A model generated the notes under the pieces. That model searched no databases, was not told the origin of the DNA, and worked only from the letters and a program-made list of their open reading frames with translations. DNA of 64,000 nucleotides from Pseudomonadota bacterium. GTDB lineage: Bacteria > Pseudomonadota > Alphaproteobacteria > Acetobacterales > Acetobacteraceae. Where the stretch lies: assembly GCA_021845985.1 (NCBI GenBank), contig JAJZES010000043.1, forward strand, positions 186,001 through 250,000, in the 5' to 3' direction. Below, one piece after another: positions 49,261-56,961 of the stretch; position 1 is the first letter of the stretch, and each line of letters opens with the position of its first letter. The translations under genes and the position numbers were made by a program.

Positions 49261-49793
49261 CCCGGCGCCAGCCGACGGCGGATCGCGGCGGCCGGGGCGG
49301 TGCCGAAGCGCTGGCCCGCCGTCCGACCGCCTCGCGCCATCGCCCCGGCTGGCCGTCGCGAAACGCCGGGCGGGATACCAACCCGGAGAAGGGGGCAGCC
49401 TTGGGTGACCGTCGGATTGGCAACATCCGCCGCAGCCTGACGGGTTTGGGGCGCAACTCGGGCGGGTGGCATCGCCTGCCGCCCGGCCGCTTCCTGCCAC
49501 TGGCAAGCCAGGGGGCGGTTGCATCAAGCATGCGTCAGCGGCAGGGTTGGACGCCGATCGGGTCAAAACCGGCACGCCGGCACAGTCAAAATCCCGCTAC
49601 ACGTCCGCCCCGTTTCATCCGTGTCCCCTCATGAAGGGGACGACGGGCGTGCGGTGAGCCAGGAGGAGTTGGCACCAGAAGCTCATGCCGCCGCTGCGGC
49701 GGCCGGGTTCGGTCAGGGTGCTCGTGGGCTGAGGTTCGGATGTCAAGACAAGGTGCAGCGGAACCTCATGCCATGTGTCAGGCTGGTGAATTG
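49261..49793. other. Gene-poor stretch before the marR gene
   Basis: About 530 bases with no frame I can support. Several short frames exist on both strands but none has a ribosome site plus plausible protein. It contains the perfect inverted repeat at 49623-49641 described separately. Base composition is less uniform than in the flanking genes, and the stretch may be the eroded border of a transferred segment. Confidence 0.5.
49623..49641. repeat. Perfect inverted repeat upstream of marR, related hairpin downstream
   Basis: GTCCCCT-CATGA-AGGGGAC, a perfect 7-bp stem with 5-base loop. A near copy, CCCCT-CTCGA-AGGGG, lies at 50438-50452 just after the marR stop. The pair therefore brackets the marR gene. 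They could be terminators, a small dispersed repeat, or operator-like sites; neither is followed by a T-run. Confidence 0.4.
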
Positions 49794-50420
49794 ATGAAGT
49801 CGAAACGCGATCTTGCCGACGAGATCGAACCGCTCGCTGCGCCGCCGCCGGCGGCATTCACGCCTGAACAATCGCTGCCCCACGCGTTCAGCGTGGTGGC
49901 CAACCGCGTCAGCCTGACTCTCGAACAGATGTACAGCCAATTGTTCGGGCTGTCGGTCGTCGGCTGGCGGGTCATCGCAATGTTGGGCGCGCATGCCCCG
50001 TTGTCGGCGAAGGCGCTGGCCGAGCTGACGGCAATGAGCCAGGTCAACATTACGCGGGCGGTCGAACAATTGGTCGAGCTCAAACTCGTGTCACGTCGGG
50101 TGGACGCGGTTGACCGGCGAAGGGTTGCGCTGCGGCTGAGCAAAGACGGCAAAGAGGTCTATAATCGGGTCGTGCCGGTTCTCGAAGCCTGTGAGAGCGC
50201 GTTGTTGGCCGGGATACCGGATGTTGACGCGGATGCCCTGCGCCGGATCATGAAGGTTCTTGTGGATCGCGCGTCCCTGGTCCTCGGCGAGAACTCCGAC
50301 TGGCAACGCGTGCTCGAAACCTATGCGCGTCAACCGCGGCCGGACAAATCCGACAGACATACCCGCGCCCCGCGTGTCACCGCGGCAGAACCCGGCATGA
50401 ACCGACGTCGGCCGGTCTAG
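49794..50420 (+). CDS. MarR-family transcriptional regulator
   Basis: A 208-aa winged-helix regulator. The core is SLTLEQMYSQLFGLSVVGWR (dimer helix), ALAELTAMSQVNITRAVEQL (recognition helix) and LVSRRVDAVDRRRVALRLSK (wing with the usual D-x-R-D/R). The protein extends about 40 residues beyond typical length at the C-terminus with an Arg-rich tail. Start uncertain: ATG 49773 and 49740 are also in frame; 49794 gives the most normal N-terminus. It is at the edge of the catabolic region and may control the VOC gene downstream. Confidence 0.85.
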   Translation: MKSKRDLADEIEPLAAPPPAAFTPEQSLPHAFSVVANRVSLTLEQMYSQLFGLSVVGWRVIAMLGAHAPLSAKALAELTAMSQVNITRAVEQLVELKLVSRRVDAVDRRRVALRLSKDGKEVYNRVVPVLEACESALLAGIPDVDADALRRIMKVLVDRASLVLGENSDWQRVLETYARQPRPDKSDRHTRAPRVTAAEPGMNRRRPV

Positions 50421-50554
50421 CGGAAGCCTCGCAACTGCCCCTCTCGAAGGGGACAGCACGCCGCGCAGGTGCGGATTACAAGCGAGCACCTGACTTCGCA
50501 CGGCGGCCGCCCGGTCTGCCCCGAGGCGACCTGGAACACCGAGGGAGATCACGA

Positions 50555-51058
50555 ATGTCGCAGAGCGTCGCATTGAGAAAGCTGAATCATGTGGCTTGGA
50601 GGTGCGCCAGTGCCGAGCAGACGCGGCAGTTTTGCGAGGATGTTCTCGGGCTGGCTCTCGCACACACCATTACCTCCGACATTGTTCCGTCCACCGGCGA
50701 AGCGGCGCCGCATTTCCATCTGTTTTTTGAACTCGGCGATGGTTCCTGCGTCGCCTTCTTCGACGTCGGCGACGGTCGCGGTGCGACGCTGTCCGCCGAC
50801 ATGCCAACATGGCACCACCACTTTGCCTTCGAAGTCGACTCGATCGAGGACGTCAAGGCGATGAAGGCTCGGCTCGAGGCCGCCGGGGTGGACGTCCTTG
50901 AGATTACCGACCACCACTTCATTCAGTCGATCTATTTCTTCGATCCGAACGGGCTGCGGCTTGAGGTGACGACGCGCACGGCGACGCCGGAATATATGGC
51001 CGGCGGACGCAGCCGCGCGCATGACGAGCTAACCACACCGGGGGCGACGGCGCCTTGA
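50555..51058 (+). CDS. VOC-family (glyoxalase/extradiol dioxygenase-fold) protein
   Basis: A 167-aa metal-binding VOC protein. The first beta-alpha module has LNHVAWRCASAEQTRQFCED, with His as first metal ligand. The second has HHHFAFEVDSIEDVKAMKAR with a His ligand, and the last strand FFDPNGLRLEVTTRT supplies a Glu. Metal ligands look complete, so an isomerase, lyase or ring-cleaving dioxygenase is possible. GAGGGAGA precedes the ATG. It lies between marR and the TetR gene; substrate unknown. Confidence 0.87.
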   Translation: MSQSVALRKLNHVAWRCASAEQTRQFCEDVLGLALAHTITSDIVPSTGEAAPHFHLFFELGDGSCVAFFDVGDGRGATLSADMPTWHHHFAFEVDSIEDVKAMKARLEAAGVDVLEITDHHFIQSIYFFDPNGLRLEVTTRTATPEYMAGGRSRAHDELTTPGATAP

Positions 51059-51082
51059 CCTCTCTGCGGCGCGTTCATATAA

Positions 51083-51100
51083 TTTGACCCAACGGTCAAA
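51083..51100. promoter_or_regulatory. Palindromic operator upstream of the TetR gene (TTTGACC-N4-GGTCAAA)
   Basis: A perfect 7-4-7 palindrome lies 22 bases before the TetR start codon. Its inner core, TTGAC-N6-GTCAA, recurs at 55790-55805 in the divergent promoter of the DUF1330 and nitrilase operons. Position and symmetry are typical of a TetR auto-operator. That both sites are bound by the same regulator is inference. Confidence 0.65.
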
Positions 51101-51122
51101 CTGACCAATTGGGACGCAAACG

Positions 51123-51731
51123 ATGGCCAACGTCGCCCGGGAGGAGCGCTGGGGAGATCGCACCAGCGTCGAAGATCGGCGCGACGAGATCCTGCGCAAG
51201 CTGGGCCTGGCGCTGCGCGACCGCGGCTTCGCGGCGATGAAGATGCAGGACATCGCCGACATGCTGAACATGACCAAAGGCAACCTGTACTACTATTTCC
51301 CCAGCAAGCAGGACCTGCTGTTTCACGGCCACATGAAGTGCATGGCGATCAGCCTTGCCGCGCTGGCCGACGCGCAACAGGCAACGCCGCCATATGCGCG
51401 GATGCTGCAGGCGCTGCTGCGCCGGCACATCGCCGGCGTGCTGGAGGAGGCGAATGGCGCCGTACTGCTGACCGACCTGGAGGACCTCGCACCCGCGCAT
51501 CGGCAGGAATACGTCGCCCTGCGCGATCGGTTTGAACAGGGCGTCCGGGCGATCCTGGTCGCCGGCATGAAGGCCGGCGAATTCCGCGACGCCGACCCCA
51601 GCGTCGCCACCTTGGCGATGCTGGGCGGCGTCAACTGGATGCCGAAGTGGTACCGGCCGGAGGGCCGCTGGTCGCCGACTGAGGCCGCCGATCGGTTCGC
51701 GATGTTCTTTCTGCAATCGGTGCTGGCATGA
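51123..51731 (+). CDS. TetR-family transcriptional regulator
   Basis: A 202-aa TetR protein. The DNA-binding domain covers about residues 17-65: MKMQDIADMLNMTKGNLYYY, FPSKQDLLFHGH. The C-terminal ligand domain resembles the TetR_C group found with acyl-CoA or aromatic catabolism genes. It is first in a run with MaoC, RidA, MaoC and CoA ligase genes (4-base or shorter gaps and overlaps), so it is co-transcribed with them and probably autoregulated through the palindrome at 51083. Likely ligand is a CoA ester pathway intermediate (inference). Confidence 0.9.
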   Translation: MANVAREERWGDRTSVEDRRDEILRKLGLALRDRGFAAMKMQDIADMLNMTKGNLYYYFPSKQDLLFHGHMKCMAISLAALADAQQATPPYARMLQALLRRHIAGVLEEANGAVLLTDLEDLAPAHRQEYVALRDRFEQGVRAILVAGMKAGEFRDADPSVATLAMLGGVNWMPKWYRPEGRWSPTEAADRFAMFFLQSVLA

Positions 51732-52153
51732 TGACCGGGCTTGCCGTCGGCCAAGTCATCGCCAGCCCGTCGAAGACCCTGACCGACGCGCATTTCCTGT
51801 TTTTTGCCGGGCTGACCGGCGACAACCACCCGATCCATTATGACGTCGAATACGCCAAGACCAAGACGTTCGGGCGGCCGCTGGCGCACGGCCTGCTGCT
51901 GGCCGCGATGACCGCCGCCGGCGCATCGCCCTTGTCGCCGCTGCTCGACGGTTTCGTCTTCGTCGAGCAGGGCTGCCGCTTCCTCAAGCCCGCCTTTGTT
52001 GGCGACACCATCACCCCGACCTTGACCGTCGAGCGGATTTGGGTCGAGGGCCGCCGTACCTGTGTGCGGTTCGTCACCCGGATCACCAACCAGCGCCACG
52101 AGGCCGTGCTCGAAGGCTTCCAGGTGTACAGCGTCAAGACGCAGGAGACCTGA
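51728..52153 (+). CDS. MaoC-like hotdog-fold dehydratase with intact hydratase motif
   Basis: A 141-aa hotdog-fold protein. The hydratase-2 motif is complete: FAGLTGDNHPIHYD, with catalytic Asp32 and His37, followed by TKTFGRPLAHGLLLAAM. Such enzymes hydrate or dehydrate (R)-3-hydroxyacyl-CoA or related acyl-CoAs. It overlaps the TetR stop by 4 bases. A second MaoC protein encoded two genes downstream lacks these residues, suggesting the two could pair as a heterodimer. Confidence 0.9.
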   Translation: MMTGLAVGQVIASPSKTLTDAHFLFFAGLTGDNHPIHYDVEYAKTKTFGRPLAHGLLLAAMTAAGASPLSPLLDGFVFVEQGCRFLKPAFVGDTITPTLTVERIWVEGRRTCVRFVTRITNQRHEAVLEGFQVYSVKTQET

Positions 52154-52156
52154 CAG

Positions 52157-52558
52157 ATGCCGACCGACCGAGAGCCGATCACCGTGACCCCGTGGTCGCC
52201 GCGCATGACCTATGTGCCGGCATTGCGGGTGGGGGAGATGGTGTTCCTGTCCGGCACCACCGGCACCGATGATGAGGGCGCCATCACCGCCCCCGGCGAC
52301 ATCGTCGAGCAGACAAGGCAGATCTATCGCCGCTTCGAACGTCTGCTGAACGCCGCAGGCGGCACCTGCGACGACATCGTGCAGACCACCGATTACTACG
52401 TCACCGAAGAAAATTACCGCGGCACCGCCCAGGTCCGCCGTGAGGTTTTCAAGCGGCATTTGCCAACCTCCACCGGCGTCAAGGTCGCCGGGCTGCTGCG
52501 CCCGCACGCGCTGATCGAAATCTCCGCAATCGCCATCCTTGGCGGGCGCTCCCAGTGA
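52157..52558 (+). CDS. RidA/YjgF-family protein without the canonical arginine
   Basis: A 133-aa Rid-superfamily protein, normally a homotrimer that hydrolyses reactive enamines or imines. Recognisable parts: GEMVFLSGTTGTDDEGAI, EQTRQIYRRFERLLNAAGGT, and ALIEISAIAIL. In classical RidA an Arg just before the penultimate strand (near residue 105) binds the substrate carboxylate; here the segment reads PTSTGVKVAGLL with Ser. It therefore belongs to a non-RidA branch with another role, such as a pathway-specific deaminase or hydrolase. Confidence 0.88.
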   Translation: MPTDREPITVTPWSPRMTYVPALRVGEMVFLSGTTGTDDEGAITAPGDIVEQTRQIYRRFERLLNAAGGTCDDIVQTTDYYVTEENYRGTAQVRREVFKRHLPTSTGVKVAGLLRPHALIEISAIAILGGRSQ

Positions 52559-52995
52559 GCGGATATTGGGAGGATTTCGCCGTCGGCAGCCGGCATCCGA
52601 CCTATGCCCGCACCATCACCGAGGGCGACATCTCGTTGTTCTGCGCGTTGGTCGGCTATCATGTGCCGCTGTTCATCGACGAGGAATTCGCCAAAACCAC
52701 CCAGTACGGCGGCCGCATCGCGCCGAGTGCGCTGATCATGGCGATCTCGACCGGCATGACCGAAGGCCTGTTCCGCACCACCATCCTCGGCCTGCTGGCG
52801 GTGGAGCGGGGCCGGTTCCTGGCCCCGGTGCGGCACGGCGACACGGTCCGCACCGAGGTCGAAGTGATCTCCAAGCGCCCGACCAAAGATGCCGCGCGCG
52901 GGATCGTCGTGTTCCGCGACCATCTGCTCAACCAGCGCGATGAAACCGTCTATCAGATCGACAAGGTCACGCTGCTGCGCCGCCGCCCGGCATGA
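52555..52995 (+). CDS. MaoC-like hotdog-fold protein with degenerate active site
   Basis: A 146-aa hotdog protein starting with GTG inside the end of the RidA-like gene. It aligns with the MaoC gene at 51728, but the catalytic motif reads LFCALVGYHVPLFID: Tyr35 replaces the Asp and Phe40 replaces the His. The following EEFAKTTQYGGRIAPSALIM matches the family. It is probably a non-catalytic partner, as in heteromeric MaoC hydratases (ChsH1-ChsH2, HadAB), or a thioesterase-like variant. Overlaps the CoA ligase gene by 4 bases. Confidence 0.87.
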   Translation: MSGYWEDFAVGSRHPTYARTITEGDISLFCALVGYHVPLFIDEEFAKTTQYGGRIAPSALIMAISTGMTEGLFRTTILGLLAVERGRFLAPVRHGDTVRTEVEVISKRPTKDAARGIVVFRDHLLNQRDETVYQIDKVTLLRRRPA

Positions 52996-54332
52996 CCGAC
53001 CTGCTGCGCCAGTCTGCGGCCGAGATCGAGGCGGTGCAGAATGCGCGCCTGCGCCACATGCTGTCGCTCTGCGCCCGCGGTCACGACCACTACCGGCGCA
53101 AGTGGCGAGAAGCGGCGATCGACCCGACCCTGGTGCACACGGTGCACGACCTGCCGCTGCTCGGCCTGACGCAAAAAGGCGAACTGATGGCCGAGCCGGA
53201 AGCCTTCCGGCTGCGCGTCCCGGAGCTTCCGCTGGAGCAGCGGGCGGTCTGGGAGGTGATCCACACCACCGGCAGCACCGGCGATCCGACGCCGATCTAC
53301 ACCACCACGCACGACTATCACGCCTATCTGTTCCAGGCGCGCCGTGTCGCCGACATTTCCGGGATCACCGACCGCGACGTGATCGCCAACTTGTTTCCGC
53401 TGACCCCGGCGCCGATGGGCGCGTTCATGCGCACATCGGCCAACGCCTTCGCCTCCGGCGCCGCCGTGGTGGCGGCGCTCAGCGGCGCGCCGCATGGCGC
53501 ATTCGACGTTCATCGCTCGCTCGACGACGCGGTGCGTCTGGTCGAACGCCACCGGGCAACGCTGCTGTGGGGTGTGACCAGCTTCGTCCGCCGCGTTCTG
53601 CTGCGGGCAGCCGAGCTTGGCGCCGATTTCACCAGCCTGCGGATGTGCGCCGTCACCGGCGAGGCCTCCTCCCCGGCGATGCGCGAGGAACTGCGACAGC
53701 GGATGCGGGCGCTGGCGGCGCGCGACAGCATCGTCTTCGACCGTTACGGCTCGACCGAGATTGGCGGCCTCGCCCAATGCCGCCAGGACGGCGACTGGCA
53801 CAACCCGGCGCCCGAGATCCTGCACCTCGAAGCGGTCGATGCCGAGACCGGGGCGGCGCTGCCGGACGGCGTGCGCGGCGCGCTGTCGATCACCCATCTG
53901 GACCGGCGCGGCACCGTGCTGCTGCGGTTCCTGGTGGGCGACACCGTCGCCGTGGAGCGCTCCGCCTGCCCGCATTGTGGCCGCGCCGGCGAACGGGTGG
54001 TCGGCCCGGTGGTGCGGACGAAAGACCTGATCAAGGTCAAGGGCATGCTGATCAACCCCGACCTGCTGCTCGCCACGCTGCCGACGGTCGAGGGCCTCGA
54101 CGAGTTCCAGGTGGTCGTGCAGCGGCTTGACCCGAGCGATCCATTCTCGATGGACGAGTTGTTGGTCCGCGTGGCGACGATCGGCGCCGATACCGACGCG
54201 CTGGCGCGCCGCGTCGTCGCCTGCACCGTCGGCGCAATCGGCGTGCGGCCACGGGTGGAGTTCGTCGCCGCGGCGGAGATCTACGATCCGCTGAAACAGG
54301 CCAAGCTGCGCCGGTTCGTCGATCTGCGTTAG
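52992..54332 (+). CDS. Phenylacetate-CoA ligase-like acyl-activating enzyme (PaaK family)
   Basis: A 446-aa AMP-forming acyl-CoA ligase of the PaaK branch. It has LPLLGLTQKGELM near the start, the P-loop HTTGSTGDPTPIYTTTHDY, and VFDRYGSTEIGGLAQCR (adenylate motif). ERSACPHCGRAGERV holds Cys residues that probably bind zinc, followed by RTKDLIKVKGMLINPDLL with hinge Lys. It should activate an aromatic or short carboxylic acid to its CoA ester. Last of the TetR-MaoC-RidA-MaoC-ligase operon; converges with the nitronate monooxygenase gene (4-base overlap). Confidence 0.9.
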   Translation: MTDLLRQSAAEIEAVQNARLRHMLSLCARGHDHYRRKWREAAIDPTLVHTVHDLPLLGLTQKGELMAEPEAFRLRVPELPLEQRAVWEVIHTTGSTGDPTPIYTTTHDYHAYLFQARRVADISGITDRDVIANLFPLTPAPMGAFMRTSANAFASGAAVVAALSGAPHGAFDVHRSLDDAVRLVERHRATLLWGVTSFVRRVLLRAAELGADFTSLRMCAVTGEASSPAMREELRQRMRALAARDSIVFDRYGSTEIGGLAQCRQDGDWHNPAPEILHLEAVDAETGAALPDGVRGALSITHLDRRGTVLLRFLVGDTVAVERSACPHCGRAGERVVGPVVRTKDLIKVKGMLINPDLLLATLPTVEGLDEFQVVVQRLDPSDPFSMDELLVRVATIGADTDALARRVVACTVGAIGVRPRVEFVAAAEIYDPLKQAKLRRFVDLR

Positions 54333-55447
54333 GCGGTCTGCACCAACGCCGCAGCCCGATGCAGCGACGCCGCCGCCTGGTCAACCATGCTGTGCAGGAT
54401 TTCGGCGGCGCCGCGCGTCGCATGCAGCATGCCGGCGATTTGCCCGGCCGGGTTGCTCACCGCCTCCAGACAGCCGCCGCGGCGGGCGGCGTCGAGGAAG
54501 TCGTCCATCAGCACCTTCTGATGCGGCATGCCCAGCGGCTCCAGCCCGGTCTCCGCCCACAGCCGATGCACCTCGTTGCGGAAGGTCCGCGCCGTCTTGC
54601 CGGTGAAGATGCGGCTGGCGGCGAAATCCTCCGATCGGCCGGTCTGCAACTGCGCCAGATGCACCGGATGGATCGCCGCCTCACGCGCGAACAGGAAGGC
54701 GGTGCCGCACCACACGGCCTGCGCCCCCAGCATCAGCGCCGCCGCCACGCCGCGTCCGTCGGCGATCCCGCCGGCGGCGACCACCGCGCACGGATGCACC
54801 GCATCGACCACCTGCGGCACCAGCGGCAGCGTGCCGACGGCGCCGACATGTCCGCCGGCCTCGCTGCCCTGGGCGATGATGAAATCCACCCCCGCCGCCA
54901 CATGCCGGTGTGCATGCCGCACGGCCCCGACCAACCCGGCCACCAGCATGCCCCGCGCCCGCGCCGCCGCGGCGACGCGCCCCGGATCGCCGAGACCCAC
55001 GACCAGCAACGCCACCCGTTCCTCCAGCACGACCGCCGTCTGCGCGTCCGTCAACTCGGGCGTCAGCGCGTGGATCATGTCAATCACACTCTGCGTCAAC
55101 CCGTATCGTGTAAATAACGAGTCGGCGAATGCGCGGTGCGCGGGGTAACGGGCGGCGATCTCCTGCCGGATCGCGTCACGGCTGCCGTCGTTCTGCGCCA
55201 GCCTGCTGGGCAGCAGCAGGTCAACGCCGAACGGCTTTGCCGTCAGCGCGCGCACCTGGCGAATGGCGTCGCGCAACTCCTCGGGCGTCAACCCGCTGCC
55301 GCCGAGGCAGCCCATGCCGTCCGCCTCCGACACCGCGGCCACCAGCGCGGGCGTGGTGACGAGGCCGCGATAGACGCCCATCCCGGCCTGGATGATCGGC
55401 AGATCAATGCCCAACCTATCGCAGAGCGGGGTGCGCAGGCGCATCAC
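54329..55447 (-). CDS. Nitronate monooxygenase / FMN-dependent NPD-like enzyme
   Basis: A 372-aa TIM-barrel flavoprotein of the 2-nitropropane dioxygenase superfamily. It starts LGIDLPIIQAGMGVYRGLVT, has a Gly-rich GMGCLGGSGLTPEEL and FGVDLLLP, then IAQGSEAGGHVGAVGTLPLV and VVAAGGIADGRGVAAALMLG (FMN phosphate). It oxidises alkyl nitronates in characterised members, while other members are enoyl reductases or quinone reductases, so the substrate is open. Coupled to the DUF1330 gene upstream (ATGA at 55444-55447). Confidence 0.88.
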   Translation of the reverse strand: MMRLRTPLCDRLGIDLPIIQAGMGVYRGLVTTPALVAAVSEADGMGCLGGSGLTPEELRDAIRQVRALTAKPFGVDLLLPSRLAQNDGSRDAIRQEIAARYPAHRAFADSLFTRYGLTQSVIDMIHALTPELTDAQTAVVLEERVALLVVGLGDPGRVAAAARARGMLVAGLVGAVRHAHRHVAAGVDFIIAQGSEAGGHVGAVGTLPLVPQVVDAVHPCAVVAAGGIADGRGVAAALMLGAQAVWCGTAFLFAREAAIHPVHLAQLQTGRSEDFAASRIFTGKTARTFRNEVHRLWAETGLEPLGMPHQKVLMDDFLDAARRGGCLEAVSNPAGQIAGMLHATRGAAEILHSMVDQAAASLHRAAALVQTA

Positions 55448-55740
55448 GCCTCGCCCCGTCCATCGAACAGCAGCAACTCGGTACTGGCCGCCAGTCGCCG
55501 CAACGCCATCGGCCCGGCATATTCCGCCGATCCATAAAACGCCCTGGCCTTGGCCATCGACGGAAACTCGATCACCACCACGCGCTTTGGCGCCCAGGTG
55601 CCTTCCAGCCGTTCGTACTGCGTCCCGTTCAGCAGCGACCGCCCGCCATAGGCCGCAACCATCGGCAGCGCCTGGCGCCGATACGCCTCGAAAGCCGCCT
55701 CGTCATGCGCCTCGATGATCGCCAGGATATAGGCCGGCAT
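55444..55740 (-). CDS. DUF1330 family protein
   Basis: A 98-aa dimeric alpha/beta-barrel (ferredoxin-like) protein: MPAYILAIIEAHDEAAFEAY at the start, YERLEGTWAPKRVVVIEFPS and FYGSAEYAGPMALRRLAAS, all classic DUF1330. Function unknown; such genes often accompany catabolic operons. GGGGGG precedes ATG 55740; a farther in-frame ATG at 55764 lies inside the control region. Divergent from the 55819 gene. Confidence 0.9.
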   Translation of the reverse strand: MPAYILAIIEAHDEAAFEAYRRQALPMVAAYGGRSLLNGTQYERLEGTWAPKRVVVIEFPSMAKARAFYGSAEYAGPMALRRLAASTELLLFDGRGEA

Positions 55741-55763
55741 GGTCGCGCCCCCCGAGCTTTTCA

Positions 55764-55805
55764 TTGACTCGACGTCAGCCTGGGCTATTTTGACCCTGTA
55801 GTCAA
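55764..55805. promoter_or_regulatory. Divergent operator region with TTGAC-N6-GTCAA site
   Basis: TTGAC (55790-55794), six bases, then GTCAA (55801-55805) repeats the core of the palindrome in front of the TetR gene at 51083. A second imperfect copy, TTGAC-N5-GTCA, lies at 55764-55777. Both sit in the 78-base space between the divergent DUF1330/nitronate monooxygenase and 55819/nitrilase operons, so one regulator could control both directions. Confidence 0.6.
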
Positions 55806-55818
55806 TTTCGGACATCGC

Positions 55819-56106
55819 ATGGAAGTCGATGACGTTCTGCGCTCCTACGATCGTCGCGGCGATGACCGTCTGGTGGGCGCAGGGCGGCGACCGGCCGTGC
55901 CGGTGATCGACGTCGGCCGCGCCGTCACCAGGAAATATCCCTCGGCATTCTTCGCCACCGGCCGGCACGCCGCGTTGCAGGCCCAGGTGATCGGAGACTT
56001 CGACCCCTCCATCGACGCCCCGCAACGCGCCGACATCGGCGCCTGCTGCTGCGACGTGGTCGCGCAGCAGGATGCGCGGGCGTACCTGACGGCGCTGCCG
56101 GCATGA
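55819..56106 (+). CDS. Hypothetical 95-aa protein coupled to nitrilase-like gene
   Basis: A 95-aa frame starting MEVDDVLRSYDRRGDDRLVG and ending with a triple-cysteine segment (ADIGACCCDVVAQQ, Cys76-78). Its stop overlaps the following nitrilase-family ATG (ATGA at 56103-56106), and it starts 14 bases after the operator palindrome, so it is the natural first gene of this operon. No family recognised. The Cys run could bind a metal. The shortness and lack of a clear ribosome site leave some doubt that it is translated. Confidence 0.55.
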   Translation: MEVDDVLRSYDRRGDDRLVGAGRRPAVPVIDVGRAVTRKYPSAFFATGRHAALQAQVIGDFDPSIDAPQRADIGACCCDVVAQQDARAYLTALPA

Positions 56107-56936
56107 CCAGAATAGCCCTGGCGCAAACGACATCCGGCACCGACCGCGAGGCCAACGTGGTCGCGGCGCTGCGCCTGATCGCCGATGCGGCGCAGCAGGG
56201 CGCGTCGCTGATCTGCTTCCCGGAGATGGGCTTCGACCGGTTCTTTCCGCAGCACCGGGCGGACCCGCGCTTCTTCGATTTGGCAGAGCCGGTGCCCGGC
56301 CCGACCGTCGAGCGTCTGCGCAGCGCGGCGCGTGAGGCGGGCATCGCCATCGTTGCCAACATCTTCGAGCGCGCCGCGCCGGGCGTGTATTACGACTGCT
56401 CGCCGGTCATCGATGCGGACGGCACTCTGCTCGGCCGTACGCGCATGGTGCATATCGCCGAGGCACCGCAGTTCAACGAGAAATTCTACTACCGGCCCGG
56501 CCCCGGAGAGTTCAGCGTGTTTTCCGCCCGGGCCGGCAAACTCGGTGTCGCCATCTGCTACGATCGACATTACCCGGAACAGCTCCGCATCCTGGCGCTG
56601 CGTGGCTGCGAGATTCTGCTGGTGCCGCTGGCCGCGACGTCGCGCGAGCAGTGGGCGATGTTCGAGATGGAGCTGCAGGTTGCGTCGTTCCAGAATCAGT
56701 TCTTCAGCGTGGTCGTCAACCGGGTCGGCCATGAGGGCGATATGGAGTTCATCGGCCGCAGCTTCGTCACCGACCCGTGGGGCAAGGTGATCGCGCGGGC
56801 GGCCGATGGCGTGCCCGAATTGCTGCTGGTGGATATTGACCTCGACGAGATCGACCGCGCGCGCCGGGTGATCCCGCATCTGCGCGACCGCCGTGCGGAA
56901 CTGTACGGGCCGATCACGCAAACACAGTCGCAGTAG
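56103..56936 (+). CDS. Nitrilase-superfamily (carbon-nitrogen hydrolase) enzyme
   Basis: A 277-aa nitrilase-fold protein. The catalytic Glu is in LICFPEMGFDRF (Glu41) and the nucleophile in KLGVAICYDRHYPEQLR (Cys152). The position usually holding the catalytic Lys (as in YRKxH) reads LGRTRMVHIAEAP, with Met115. This TRMVHI form appears to define a subfamily, so activity may be altered rather than lost. Candidates are amidase, N-carbamoyl hydrolase or nitrilase action on the imported compound. It precedes the NitT/TauT-like importer by 25 bases. Confidence 0.88.
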   Translation: MTRIALAQTTSGTDREANVVAALRLIADAAQQGASLICFPEMGFDRFFPQHRADPRFFDLAEPVPGPTVERLRSAAREAGIAIVANIFERAAPGVYYDCSPVIDADGTLLGRTRMVHIAEAPQFNEKFYYRPGPGEFSVFSARAGKLGVAICYDRHYPEQLRILALRGCEILLVPLAATSREQWAMFEMELQVASFQNQFFSVVVNRVGHEGDMEFIGRSFVTDPWGKVIARAADGVPELLLVDIDLDEIDRARRVIPHLRDRRAELYGPITQTQSQ

Positions 56937-56961
56937 CCGGCGACGCACAGGGGGGCACGCC

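Noticed and set aside
49300-49660. Several 60-90 codon frames before marR
   Set aside because: None has a family feature, a ribosome site or a coherent hydrophobicity pattern.
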